Positions 37,058-46,418 of a stretch of 64,000 nt of DNA are shown here, in pieces. Position 1 is the first letter of the stretch; every line of letters begins with the position of its first letter. The notes beneath the pieces were generated by a model. That model ran no database searches and was not told the origin of the DNA. It saw only the letters and a list, made by a program, of their open reading frames with translations. The position numbers were made by a program, and so were the translations under genes. This DNA comes from Maribellus sediminis (lineage in GTDB: Bacteria; Bacteroidota; Bacteroidia; Bacteroidales; Prolixibacteraceae). The DNA lies in contig NZ_WXUB01000002.1 of the NCBI RefSeq assembly GCF_011799805.1, positions 434,001 through 498,000 on the forward strand, written 5' to 3'.

Positions 37058-39847
37058 CTAATCTTCATATATATCCGAAGCCTCAAATTGCTTTTGTGCC
37101 GTATTGTTAGCAAAATCAAGCTCATCGATAGTCACAGATCCGGAAGGATCAAATGCTTCGCTTTCCATGTATTTTAACAGGCTTGAGCGCAACTGACGCG
37201 CCACGGGACGCTCATCGAGATTATTCATTAAATCGATGGAAGAATAAACCAGTTTGCCCTCTCCTACTTTTGTTTCGAAAACATTAGTAAGATGGTGGTT
37301 CGTTACAAAATTGTCGATTACCCGTACGATTGGCGTTACGTCCATTTTATCTACAACCAATGATTTAGACCTGATACACAAATCCCACCACTGCCAGTCA
37401 GTATATTCATCGGTTGGAAAATCGTTAAAAGCAGCATGATCTTCATCCATCAACAAGCCCATTGAACTTGGCTGATTCGGGAAATGAACCGGGCTCCAGA
37501 ACACGGGCACAAAACGGCCGTCAATTCCTTTCAGCTTTTTATAATCAGGATTTAGCAGCACTGTATTTCCTTGCTCTAATTCCTGCTTAGCGTGCTGTAA
37601 CGAGGCTGTTACAACTACTTTATCAGAGTTAACTTTTACCTCTTTCGGATACACCCAAACCGGCCAGCTGTTTTTATAATCAGTACCTTTTAATGCTACA
37701 TTGATCATTAACTTTTCAGCTTTATCAGCATTAAGCTTAAACTCAATATTGCCCAGATTACCATTGTTACCCAATTGTAAATCGATATTGTTCTCAGTTC
37801 CCGAATGCACAGTTTCGCCGGCTTCGTTAGTAATTGACCAATCCAGCGTTTGTCCGCTCATTTCCTTAAAGAAATTGGCAACCTCTAATGAAGCCTTAAA
37901 AGTTTCATCATTTTCATAAACTGCTTTTTCGAAACGAATGAGTGGTACCAGTTCAGAATTAAACTGTCTGAACTCATCAGCACTAATAACACCTTTCGAT
38001 TCCCAGAAAGCATTCAACAAACCAACCAATGCGGTTCCCTGCCCCGGAAAATCCTGCAACTGCAGTAATTGGAATCCATCGAAAGCCGGAGTTTTCAGGG
38101 CACGTTCAATTTCTTCTTTGTAGAGAATGGCCGCCAGTTTTCCCGATGCATAAGTGAGTTTATCTGCCATATTCAGCAAACCGTTTGCCTCCAAACTATT
38201 ACGAATGGCCATAAAGTTAAGCGGCTTCAATACACCTGAGTATTTCTCAATCTCGGTCATATCCGGATATACCGAGTATTGTCCAATTTCATGTGAAATT
38301 AACGGAACCGGTACATGTTCGCTGTTAGCTGTATAATCCTCGTCGAAATTTGGCGATTGTGAATTAAATATCCCTTGTCCGCGTATCCAACCTTTATCAG
38401 TTCTTTGGGTAACAAAGTAATCATCTTCCGGTTGGGCAACAACACCCAAAGGTTTTTGAAACGAAAAACAAGTAGTCATGTATAAATGACGTGAGTCTTT
38501 TTTTCTTAGATCTTCAACGGTAGTATTCATCAAGCTGGCATCGCCCTGCAACTCATTCCCCAGTGCCATTAAAACAAACGATGGGTGGTTGCCATATTCA
38601 GTCAAAATTTTATCGGCTTCTTCCAATAAGAAATCCGTTGTTTTTTGGTCTTCGCCAAAGCGTAAGCTCCAGTGTGGCAGTTCTACCTGGAAATAAAACC
38701 CGGCTTCGTCAGCTGCTTCGAAAGCTGCTTTTGGCGGACACCACGAGTGAAAGCGTAAATGATTCAAACCATAAGCTTTCGCCTGTGAAATGAGTTGATT
38801 CCATCCGGTTTTATCCATCGGCGGATGACCTGTTAACGGAAATATCGCACACTCCAGGTTTCCTCGCAAAAAGATACGTTTACCGTTTAATTCCAACACG
38901 CCGTCGTTCTTCCGAATCTCCCTAAATCCAAAACGAACAGTTGTTGTATCAATGCCCATTTCATTTTCAGCAATAATCTTGAAATCATATAAATTAGGGT
39001 TAAACTCATCCCAGTATTTTAATGCTTCTGGTTTCATAATTTCTATCAGTGAAACATCACTTGGAATTTTATCCTCAACAATTACTTCTCCACCGGCGTC
39101 AGAAATCACATACTTCAAATTTGCTTCAACAGCTTTATGATTTTGAAAAACCGCCCGAATCCAATTTGCCTGTACATTTGTTTCAACCTGAATATTTTCA
39201 ATCTTTTTTATCGCGGATGCAACCAGCTTAATATCTCCAATTATACCATTCCACTTTATTTGCGTATGATTGGTATAGGCATGCGCCATATCCTGATTTA
39301 CAGGATCGAGATACTTGTCCCCCTGAACATTTATAAGCGGATAGAAATTGGAATTATCAATACGAATGGTAATAGTATGTTTTCCGGGTGTAAGCACTTC
39401 ACTCAGGTCGTACCGGTGTGGTGCAATTAAACTTTCACGTCTTCCAATCGGAAGTCCATCAATAAATACCTTCGATTCCCAAATAATTCTTTCCAGTTCC
39501 AAATCAATGTTTTTCCCCTTCCAATTGGCAGGTATATTAACCTCTTTCTGATACCAGGCAGCGCCAATGTACTGGTGTTTGCGGGTTAGTCCCCACATTA
39601 CGCTGTTGTCCATAACCGGCAGCTGGGTATTTTCTTTCCCAAGACCGGCATCATCCAAAGTTCCGGGTAATTGGATTGTGCTTCCTTGCAAATTTTGTTC
39701 CGCCCACCCCTCTTCAATACCAACATTTAAAGAATCAAGTACAACGCTCCATTCTCCCTCCAGGCTAATCTCATTAACCGGAGTTTTTGAGCAACTTGCA
39801 AATCCCGCGGCTACAATTAATACTAAAAAACGATATAACAATTTCAT
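37058..39847 (-). CDS. GH2 family glycosidase (beta-galactosidase-like), copy C
   Basis: 929 residues. The lipoprotein leader ends FASC (Cys19). The jelly-roll contains LEGEWSVVLDSLNVGIEEGW and IIWESKVFIDGLPIGRRESL. The barrel starts KRIFLRGNLECAIFPLTGHP and has HLRFHSWCPPKAAF, the acid/base Glu in MALGNELQG and the nucleophile Glu in ISHEIGQYSVYPDMTEIEKY. The C-terminal domain shared with its paralogues includes FPTDEYTDWQWWDLC. It differs from copies B and E mostly between residues 180 and 340, so it may have another subsite preference. It lies 20 bases after the DUF5107 gene, in the block headed by the MFS porter. Confidence 0.92.
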   Translation of the reverse strand: MKLLYRFLVLIVAAGFASCSKTPVNEISLEGEWSVVLDSLNVGIEEGWAEQNLQGSTIQLPGTLDDAGLGKENTQLPVMDNSVMWGLTRKHQYIGAAWYQKEVNIPANWKGKNIDLELERIIWESKVFIDGLPIGRRESLIAPHRYDLSEVLTPGKHTITIRIDNSNFYPLINVQGDKYLDPVNQDMAHAYTNHTQIKWNGIIGDIKLVASAIKKIENIQVETNVQANWIRAVFQNHKAVEANLKYVISDAGGEVIVEDKIPSDVSLIEIMKPEALKYWDEFNPNLYDFKIIAENEMGIDTTTVRFGFREIRKNDGVLELNGKRIFLRGNLECAIFPLTGHPPMDKTGWNQLISQAKAYGLNHLRFHSWCPPKAAFEAADEAGFYFQVELPHWSLRFGEDQKTTDFLLEEADKILTEYGNHPSFVLMALGNELQGDASLMNTTVEDLRKKDSRHLYMTTCFSFQKPLGVVAQPEDDYFVTQRTDKGWIRGQGIFNSQSPNFDEDYTANSEHVPVPLISHEIGQYSVYPDMTEIEKYSGVLKPLNFMAIRNSLEANGLLNMADKLTYASGKLAAILYKEEIERALKTPAFDGFQLLQLQDFPGQGTALVGLLNAFWESKGVISADEFRQFNSELVPLIRFEKAVYENDETFKASLEVANFFKEMSGQTLDWSITNEAGETVHSGTENNIDLQLGNNGNLGNIEFKLNADKAEKLMINVALKGTDYKNSWPVWVYPKEVKVNSDKVVVTASLQHAKQELEQGNTVLLNPDYKKLKGIDGRFVPVFWSPVHFPNQPSSMGLLMDEDHAAFNDFPTDEYTDWQWWDLCIRSKSLVVDKMDVTPIVRVIDNFVTNHHLTNVFETKVGEGKLVYSSIDLMNNLDERPVARQLRSSLLKYMESEAFDPSGSVTIDELDFANNTAQKQFEASDIYED

Positions 39848-39867
39848 ATGAAACTCCTTTCAAATTT

Positions 39868-42800
39868 TTACGCAACTTCAGTAGTAAGCTGTTCCAACAA
39901 ATCTTTTGAACCCACATGCATCGAATTCAACTGCAATACATCTTTCAGGTTATCTATCGCATCTCCATACGATCCCAATCCAACGTGAGCAAGAGCAATC
40001 AGGTATTTTGCATCAATGGTATTTCGTTTCTGGATATCATCTTCGAATACCAGTAGCAGTGGTAACGATGTTGCAAAATAGTCGATCTGAGCTTTTTCGT
40101 TCAATTTGGTTTCACCAAATTTTCTTATATCAGCCAATAGATTCTGAGCCTCAACTTTTTCGCCCAGCTCGTTGATCGACAAGGCTTTGTAGTACGACAA
40201 CTCAGAATAAGCACTCACAGCCATATCGATAAAGTCGCCTTCTTCATTTTTACTTTCAAGGAAATGTGCTTTGGCTTCTTCTGTTTTCCCAAGCGTTTTC
40301 AGTGCCATTCCTTTCCAGTAATTAATGTGTGCAACTGCCTGTAGCGGATGGTATTTTTCACCCAGATTATCAGGTGTATTCACCGATTTATTAAAGTACT
40401 CCAAAGCAGCTTCAGCATCTCCGTTTTGCAAGGCCTGTTGTCCTAGCTTCAAGCAAGCGTAAGTAAACTGTCGTAAAACCTGACCTTCTCCTCCTTCCCA
40501 CGGGTGAAAATTTCGGTTTTCAAGCAGGTATAACGCCTTGCTGTATTCACCGTTAAAATTGTATAACGCAGCCAGTTCTACCGAAAAGTCATCGCGGGTT
40601 GTTATCTGGTCTTTAATCGGCAACAAATCTTCCAAACGTTGTTTAGGATTGTCGTTCAGCTTTTTACGCAACTGGTCGAATTCGTAACGGATACGCATAT
40701 CGTTTGGAGCCAGTTCTACCGCTTTCAGGAAAGCCTTTCTCGCTTTGTCGCCATCTTCAAAGGTATTCCAATAAGCGATTCCAAGATTGCGGTAGAGTGT
40801 TCCGTAGTCACAATTGGCTTCAGCGGCTTTTTCCCACACACCTATTGCGTCTTTATGTCTCTTTAAATTGAAAAAGTAATTACCCAAACCGAAAGCTGCA
40901 ATCGTATTTTCCGGATCAACTTGTAATGCCCATTCCAACACCAACTGTTCGTATAAACGTGATGGGAAAACATAGTCGTAAGACGCTGACTTTGTTTTTT
41001 CCAGAATCTCAGCCGATTTGGTGTTTTCGCCGTTCAATTCGTAGATCCAGGCCAAAACAAACTCAGTCATTACTGTTTTTGCCATTGGATTTGGAACAGC
41101 ACAATCCGGAACTTCATTTTTATGATGTAACTCAATCACATCAATAGCTTCCTGGTAAAAACCGGCTTCGGCATAATCAAAAGCGATATCAATTATGGTT
41201 TGTGCATCGTTTCTTGATGATTCGATAAACTCATCGTAGTTACCCGACAAGCTTGTCTTTTCAAATTTAGCCCATTGGTCAAGCGCATCAGTTTTGAACA
41301 ATTCTGTCAGTACAGTTTCTGCTGTTGCGGTTTCACCCTGATTTTTCAGAACTACAGCTTTTAAAATGTATGCTTTATTATTCTGGCGGTTTGTATCTAA
41401 GGATGCTTCAAGATGCTCCAAAGCGGTTTCATAATCCGACTTCAAACAATCGAGCGTAGCAAGCTGATAATAGGCAGCCGAACGCCACTCGAAGTTCCAG
41501 GTCGATTTGTAGAACAATCCGTAAGCTTCATCTTTTCGGCCCTGTAAAGAACAAGCCAAACCACCGAAGTAATGCGCCTCGCCAGATGCCGGGTTTGGAT
41601 GATAAGTGGTCATAATATCAATCGCCGTTCTGAAGTTCTTTTCCGCTTCATCGAACTTGCCGTTTTTAAGCTCAACCCGGCCTAAAGCCATGTATGATTT
41701 GTAACTTTTCGGATCTTTTTTGATGGCTTCTTTCCAATAGGATTCCGGGTAACGTGTAGGATGACGATACAACTCCAGGTGTTCGCCAATTAGTTCCAAC
41801 TCGTTGGCACTTTCAATTTCGGTGGGTTGTTTTGGCTCGAATGCCACCTTGCGGTTTCGTTCTTTGCTAAATTCGCGATGATGATATGCGATTAATTCTT
41901 TTCCCGTTTCATTAAGCACAATTAACGAAACTGAATTCTCCTGTCCTGCCTCAATTTGCATTGAAGTATCTTTCCAGGGCTTTTCAGGAGATATCGATTG
42001 TTTTTCAAAAACTTTCTTCTCGTTTCCAATAATTAGAATGAATTGAAGGTTTTCGAATTTACGGCTGCCCGCAACACCCAAGTCCAATCTGTTTCCTTGC
42101 TGAATCTCAAGACGGATAGCCAAGTCTTTATTGGCATTTTGCACCGGCCCCAGGTTTTTATAGCTCCACCAAAATTGAGAAAAGGTTTTTGTCTCATATG
42201 GAAGCAGGTAAGTAAAATCTGGCTGATTATCGGTATAAACACCTGCCATCAACTCGAAATAGGGTCCGCCTTCGTCGGTCAGTTCACGGTCCCATGCGCG
42301 ACCAAAATCTTCACTTCCCCAGGTCCATTGTTTTTTACCCGGAGCAATATGTCGATTAGCTACGTGAATAAATCCGCCATCGGCTTTAAAATCGTAGCCT
42401 CCAAAAAAATCGAATTTTGTATCGCATACCATGTAACTGGTAGGCACCGGAATATTATCGTAGTTACGCAGATCGTTTTTACCCGGTCTTTCGTGGTAAG
42501 GAATTCCGTAATAATCGTTTTCAGCAATGGGGAAGCTACTCTGTGCCCTAACTGCATGATCGGCCACATAGTGTACATCGGGCGGGAAAAAGCTTTGGTA
42601 ATCCTTATGCACCTCAACGGCTACGTTTGCCCACCACAAAAAGGTTTGTGTTAACGGCGTGCGGTTAAAGAGGCGACCGCGTAGTTCAATTAATGCACTT
42701 TCGGGACGTAGACGAATTCCGTGCATGCCTTTGAGGCGGTACATCGGATCGTATTCCGACATCCATATTGTTCTCGCTCCATCGGCTTCTTCTTCAATAT

Positions 42801-43203
42801 ATACATCGGTTGGCAAATAAGTTCCCGGGCGGTGGTGCTGTGGCCAGTTAAACTCTACCCCTCCGCTAATCCACGGACCGGCTAAACCAACAAGCGCCGG
42901 TTTTATCACCTTCTGCTGGTAAAAAAAGTTGTAATTTTTATTGGTTTTATCTTGTGCTTCAAATATTCGTCCACCGATTTCGGGCAACATTACCAGTTTC
43001 ACAAAGTCGTTTTCAAGAGTTGCTGCCTGGTAATTCTTATCCACTTTATGATCGTAAACCTTATCGATAAACGGAACCGGGTAAACTTTTCCCGATGATC
43101 CCTGGTAAACTCTTTTTTCAAAGAATACGGGATTAATTTCTGATTTTCCCAATTCGTAGGTTGGGATTACCAGGTTTTGTTTAAAAGCTTTTACTTGCTT
43201 CAT
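39868..43203 (-). CDS. DUF5107 and TPR-repeat protein (cytosolic, mutarotase-like fold inferred)
   Basis: 1111 residues, no signal peptide or membrane segment. The N-terminal part (about residues 1-340) is the DUF5107 region: FVKLVMLPEIGGRIFEAQDK, GPWISGGVEFNWPQHHRPGT, FLWWANVAVEVHKDYQSFFP. The LPEIGGRI and GVEFNWP..H pattern is like galactose-mutarotase-type beta-sandwich proteins, so a sugar-binding or sugar-converting domain is plausible (inference; no catalytic residue assigned). From about residue 480 to the end come ten or more TPR-like repeats (SYMALGRVELKNGKFDEAEK, AAFGLGNYFFNLKRHKDAI). The gene follows the MFS porter by 40 bases, which suggests it acts on the imported sugar inside the cell. 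Confidence 0.85.
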   Translation of the reverse strand: MKQVKAFKQNLVIPTYELGKSEINPVFFEKRVYQGSSGKVYPVPFIDKVYDHKVDKNYQAATLENDFVKLVMLPEIGGRIFEAQDKTNKNYNFFYQQKVIKPALVGLAGPWISGGVEFNWPQHHRPGTYLPTDVYIEEEADGARTIWMSEYDPMYRLKGMHGIRLRPESALIELRGRLFNRTPLTQTFLWWANVAVEVHKDYQSFFPPDVHYVADHAVRAQSSFPIAENDYYGIPYHERPGKNDLRNYDNIPVPTSYMVCDTKFDFFGGYDFKADGGFIHVANRHIAPGKKQWTWGSEDFGRAWDRELTDEGGPYFELMAGVYTDNQPDFTYLLPYETKTFSQFWWSYKNLGPVQNANKDLAIRLEIQQGNRLDLGVAGSRKFENLQFILIIGNEKKVFEKQSISPEKPWKDTSMQIEAGQENSVSLIVLNETGKELIAYHHREFSKERNRKVAFEPKQPTEIESANELELIGEHLELYRHPTRYPESYWKEAIKKDPKSYKSYMALGRVELKNGKFDEAEKNFRTAIDIMTTYHPNPASGEAHYFGGLACSLQGRKDEAYGLFYKSTWNFEWRSAAYYQLATLDCLKSDYETALEHLEASLDTNRQNNKAYILKAVVLKNQGETATAETVLTELFKTDALDQWAKFEKTSLSGNYDEFIESSRNDAQTIIDIAFDYAEAGFYQEAIDVIELHHKNEVPDCAVPNPMAKTVMTEFVLAWIYELNGENTKSAEILEKTKSASYDYVFPSRLYEQLVLEWALQVDPENTIAAFGLGNYFFNLKRHKDAIGVWEKAAEANCDYGTLYRNLGIAYWNTFEDGDKARKAFLKAVELAPNDMRIRYEFDQLRKKLNDNPKQRLEDLLPIKDQITTRDDFSVELAALYNFNGEYSKALYLLENRNFHPWEGGEGQVLRQFTYACLKLGQQALQNGDAEAALEYFNKSVNTPDNLGEKYHPLQAVAHINYWKGMALKTLGKTEEAKAHFLESKNEEGDFIDMAVSAYSELSYYKALSINELGEKVEAQNLLADIRKFGETKLNEKAQIDYFATSLPLLLVFEDDIQKRNTIDAKYLIALAHVGLGSYGDAIDNLKDVLQLNSMHVGSKDLLEQLTTEVA

Positions 43204-43243
43204 CTTCTATTCTTTTTCTCTATTAATGAAATCTCAATTCTCA

Positions 43244-44629
43244 TTAGTTCAAAATTTCCTCTTCAATTTCTTCCAGCGATTTACCTTTTGTTTCCGGCAA
43301 TCGTTTGAATATAAACAGCAGGCCGGCAGCACAAATAAGTCCGTATAACCAGAATGTACCTGAGGCACCAAATGCTGAATTTAGCAACGGGAATGTGTAG
43401 GTCAACAGGAAACTTGCAATCCACAATGCTGCCGTTGCAAACGACATGGCAGCACCACGAATCCGGTTCGGGAATATTTCCGAAAGAACGACCCAGGTAA
43501 CCGGTGCCAACGACATGGCATAACAGGCAATTCCCAAAACCACCAGGAGCAACAAAGGCCAGCCTGTAACATGGAAATAATATCCGGCCCCCATTAAAGC
43601 ATAAATTCCGGCCAGCCCGGCTGCACCAATTATCATCAACATTCTGCGGCCTAATTTGTCAACCGTATAAATAGCCACGAACGTGAATACCAGATTTACA
43701 CTTCCGGTAACCACAATGTTGAATAACGTGTCGGAAACTCCATAACCGGCAGCTGCAAATACTTCCTGCGCATAATTGAAAATAACGTTGATACCGCACC
43801 ACTGCTGAAAAGCAGCGATAACAATACCTATTAACAATATCTTGCGCATGCCCGGGGAATTCAGGAATTTTAAATTCACCCTTCCTGCATCGTGTACCAG
43901 GTTTTCGTGAATGCTTTTGTATTCTTTTTGGGCGTATTCTTCACCACCAATTTTTGCGAGAATACTCAGCACTTTATTTTCATTGCCATTTTTAGCCAAC
44001 CATCTTGGGCTTTCAGGCACAATAAACATTAATAGAAAAAACGCTCCTGCCGGTAAAGTCTCGGCCCAAAACATCCAGCGCCAAGCCATTTGTCCGTTCC
44101 ACGACGCCAGAATCTCAGCGGCGGTTGCGCCTTCAGGAACAGGTTGAGCAATTTGCCAGTTGGCAATCTGAGCTCCAAGAATCCCTATTACAATGGTCAG
44201 CTGGTTCAATGAAACAAACTTCCCACGCATTGCTGCAGGCGAAACTTCGGCAATGTACATTGGCGATAAATTGGACGCCAGACCAATGCCAACACCTCCT
44301 AAAATACGATAAATAATAAATGGTGTAAAATTGTTAGCTGCTCCCGTTCCTATTGCGGAGAGCGTAAACAGAAAAGCTGAGAATATGAGTAGTTTTTTTC
44401 GTCCCAATCTATCGCTAAAAGCGCCTGACGTTAAAGCACCAATCAAACATCCGAGCAGTGCGCTACTCATTGCCCATCCCTGCAAAAAAGGACTTTGGCT
44501 GATATGAAAAAACTGCTCGTAAAACGGTTTGGCACCGCCAATTACTACCCAATCATATCCAAACAAAAGACCTCCCATGGCCGACACCATTGAGATTGTA
44601 AATATGTACTTTGTGTTTAATTTTTGCAT
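43244..44629 (-). CDS. Sugar-porter MFS transporter
   Basis: 461 residues with twelve predicted membrane helices. All sugar-porter signatures are present: GGLLFGYDWVVIGGAKPF, DRLGRKKLL, YRILGGVGIGLASNLSPMYI with AEVSPAAMRGKFVSLNQ, VPESPRWLAKNG, FQQWCGINVIFNYAQ, DKLGRRMLM and the end PETKGKSLEEIEEEI. Family knowledge: proton-linked or facilitated uptake of monosaccharides (XylE/GalP/GLUT relatives) across the inner membrane. It is the first gene of the long block down to 22835 and has a good Bacteroidota promoter match 149 bases upstream. The transported sugar is probably the galactose or modified galactose released by the neighbouring enzymes (inference). Confidence 0.95.
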   Translation of the reverse strand: MQKLNTKYIFTISMVSAMGGLLFGYDWVVIGGAKPFYEQFFHISQSPFLQGWAMSSALLGCLIGALTSGAFSDRLGRKKLLIFSAFLFTLSAIGTGAANNFTPFIIYRILGGVGIGLASNLSPMYIAEVSPAAMRGKFVSLNQLTIVIGILGAQIANWQIAQPVPEGATAAEILASWNGQMAWRWMFWAETLPAGAFFLLMFIVPESPRWLAKNGNENKVLSILAKIGGEEYAQKEYKSIHENLVHDAGRVNLKFLNSPGMRKILLIGIVIAAFQQWCGINVIFNYAQEVFAAAGYGVSDTLFNIVVTGSVNLVFTFVAIYTVDKLGRRMLMIIGAAGLAGIYALMGAGYYFHVTGWPLLLLVVLGIACYAMSLAPVTWVVLSEIFPNRIRGAAMSFATAALWIASFLLTYTFPLLNSAFGASGTFWLYGLICAAGLLFIFKRLPETKGKSLEEIEEEILN

Positions 44630-44777
44630 TGTTAAATTTAAATCGTTGATTTTTTATTTTTCAATCACTAAAGTTTAAACTGAACGTTTGGGAATCCAAT
44701 ACACCAGGCAACTTCCATAATTTTTAGCCATCAGTTTTATTCTTTTGTAGTTCACTATTGGTATAATAAATCCATTA

Positions 44778-44808
44778 CAAAAGTACAGCAGCAGCCATAT
44801 TATAGAAA
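44778..44808 (-). promoter_or_regulatory. Bacteroidota-type promoter of the MFS-headed operon
   Basis: On the minus strand TACTTTTG (44785-44778) is an exact match to the TAnnTTTG -7 element. TTTC (44808-44805), one base off the TTTG -33 element, precedes it by 19 bases, which is the right spacing. It lies in the 472-base gap (44630-45101) upstream of the MFS gene. The rest of the gap shows only the dyad at 44986-45000 and no gene. Confidence 0.6.
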
Positions 44809-44985
44809 TGGACAATAATGTTTACTTTTGTACAATCCTGTGATCTGAAATATTTCACACAGAAACAATCTTGCTATTAAACAAACACACAAAACACTAA
44901 TTATCAAACCATTTAACCCAAACATCAGGATAACGTCACTTGAATTATCGCAGTTGATTTTCAAGAAATACTGAAAATACTATTC

Positions 44986-45000
44986 TTTACATGATGTAAA
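44986..45000. promoter_or_regulatory. Short perfect dyad TTTACATGATGTAAA
   Basis: Seven-base arms around a single central base, 102 bases beyond the stop of the upstream propeller gene and about 200 bases ahead of the promoter-like element for the MFS gene. The size is that of a small transcription-factor operator. No matching copy was noticed elsewhere in the window, so function is uncertain. Confidence 0.3.
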
Positions 45001-45101
45001 ACGATTCTACTATCGATGAACTAAATATGGACCGCTTATAAGACAAAGGACAAATAAAGTTAACCCACTAATTTTCTCTTGAATTAAATGATATTGGCAA
45101 C

Positions 45102-46400
45102 TTATCTCGGATTTTTGGGATTCAATTCTCCTTTGAAAATTGTTGCCCCCGGAATAAAAATGAACAGCTTTCCCCGGCGGTCACTCTCACCAATAAAAAC
45201 TGATCCATCATTACCAATAGTCATTGCATCGAATTGGTAAGCCCTTTTTTCATAGTAAGGGCTACGATCGACTGAAATATAGCTCCAGTTTTTGAAGCCT
45301 TCCAATCCACTAGTGTTGTAAGAGAATAGTTTACAGGGCTGCCCCAACTCTCCGCAAACCATGTATAAGTTATTATCCTTTCCAAGTGACATGGCACGCA
45401 CCCTTCTTGATATGCGTGGCTTTCCTAAATCGATCAGCTTATTTAATTTCAAATCAATCTTAAATATAAATCCATCGCTGGTAGAACCATAAATTAAGCT
45501 ATCTCCTGCATTGATTAGTTGCTCCACAACCGGGTAGCCGATATAGTTCCACGACTCCCAATATTCTCCCGGAATTCGCATATGGGTTTTCTCAAACTGC
45601 TCTGTTTTCGGATTAAACAGGACGATCAAACCATCGTTACCGGCGGTCAATATTTTTCCATCACTTAAACACAAAAGAGCTCTGGGAACACTGCGCCAGC
45701 TTCGTTCCGGACCTGAATAAACCAAAGTATCGAGCATTGTACCGTAATCCGTTGTCTTTTGGCTTTTCAAATCAAACTTAAAAAAATGAGCTTCAGGGTA
45801 AGTGATACCATAGAGCAGGCTCTCCGCTTTATCAATAGTTAGGGCATAGATCGAATTTTGCGGCAACACAAGTCCCAGGTCTTCAACAATCGCATCATCG
45901 TCATTCAGGAACACCTTTTCATCATTACTGGTACTATATTTTAAGATTCGCCCACCACTAAAACCTGAATGATAGTTCAAAATATCTTTCCACAATTGTG
46001 TTTCTATTTGTCTGTGACCACCTGGTATATCACGTGTCAAAGGTATCTCATCCAATAAATTCAGACCGGTTCCGATATACATATTTCCATCATCATCAGC
46101 AACCATGGTATGATAAACTCCCGTTGTTTCCGGTATCTTCCCCAATGGCCGTACTTTGTTGATATAAGGGTCGAATAAAAAAAGATAAGACTGTTTACCA
46201 CTGGTAGCGCCAAATACATAATTGTTTTCGCCTGCCAACAGCGCTGAGATCCGGCTATTGTCGGCCTCAATTTCGTTAACTCCGGGATAACCTAAATCTC
46301 TGTAATCAAGGTATTGATTGCTGTAATTCGGGCTTACCCATTTCTGGGCAACACCATTAAGTGACAATAAACTAAGGAGGATATAAATAATGCTTTTCAT
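45102..46400 (-). CDS. Secreted beta-propeller protein of unknown function (1)
   Basis: 432 residues with a signal peptide ending GVAQ (residue 19). The protein is made of repeated four-strand units of the kind NNYVFGATSG..YLFLFDP, DDDGNMYIGTG, YALTIDKAESLLYGITYP, LLCLSDGKILTAGNDGLIVL, DSLIYGSTSDGFIFKIDL and MTIGNDGSVFIGESDRRGKL, which fits a six- or seven-bladed propeller. No catalytic residues can be named by eye. Propellers in glycan loci can be lyases, glycosidases or binding proteins, so an enzyme is possible. It is the last gene of the block starting at 60167 and lies 18 bases after a second propeller gene. Confidence 0.8.
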   Translation of the reverse strand: MKSIIYILLSLLSLNGVAQKWVSPNYSNQYLDYRDLGYPGVNEIEADNSRISALLAGENNYVFGATSGKQSYLFLFDPYINKVRPLGKIPETTGVYHTMVADDDGNMYIGTGLNLLDEIPLTRDIPGGHRQIETQLWKDILNYHSGFSGGRILKYSTSNDEKVFLNDDDAIVEDLGLVLPQNSIYALTIDKAESLLYGITYPEAHFFKFDLKSQKTTDYGTMLDTLVYSGPERSWRSVPRALLCLSDGKILTAGNDGLIVLFNPKTEQFEKTHMRIPGEYWESWNYIGYPVVEQLINAGDSLIYGSTSDGFIFKIDLKLNKLIDLGKPRISRRVRAMSLGKDNNLYMVCGELGQPCKLFSYNTSGLEGFKNWSYISVDRSPYYEKRAYQFDAMTIGNDGSVFIGESDRRGKLFIFIPGATIFKGELNPKNPR

Positions 46401-46418
46401 TGTTTTTCTTTTTGTCGG

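Noticed and set aside
42043-42654. 203-codon plus-strand frame
   Set aside because: It lies wholly antisense to the DUF5107 gene and shows no domain-like sequence; a shadow frame.
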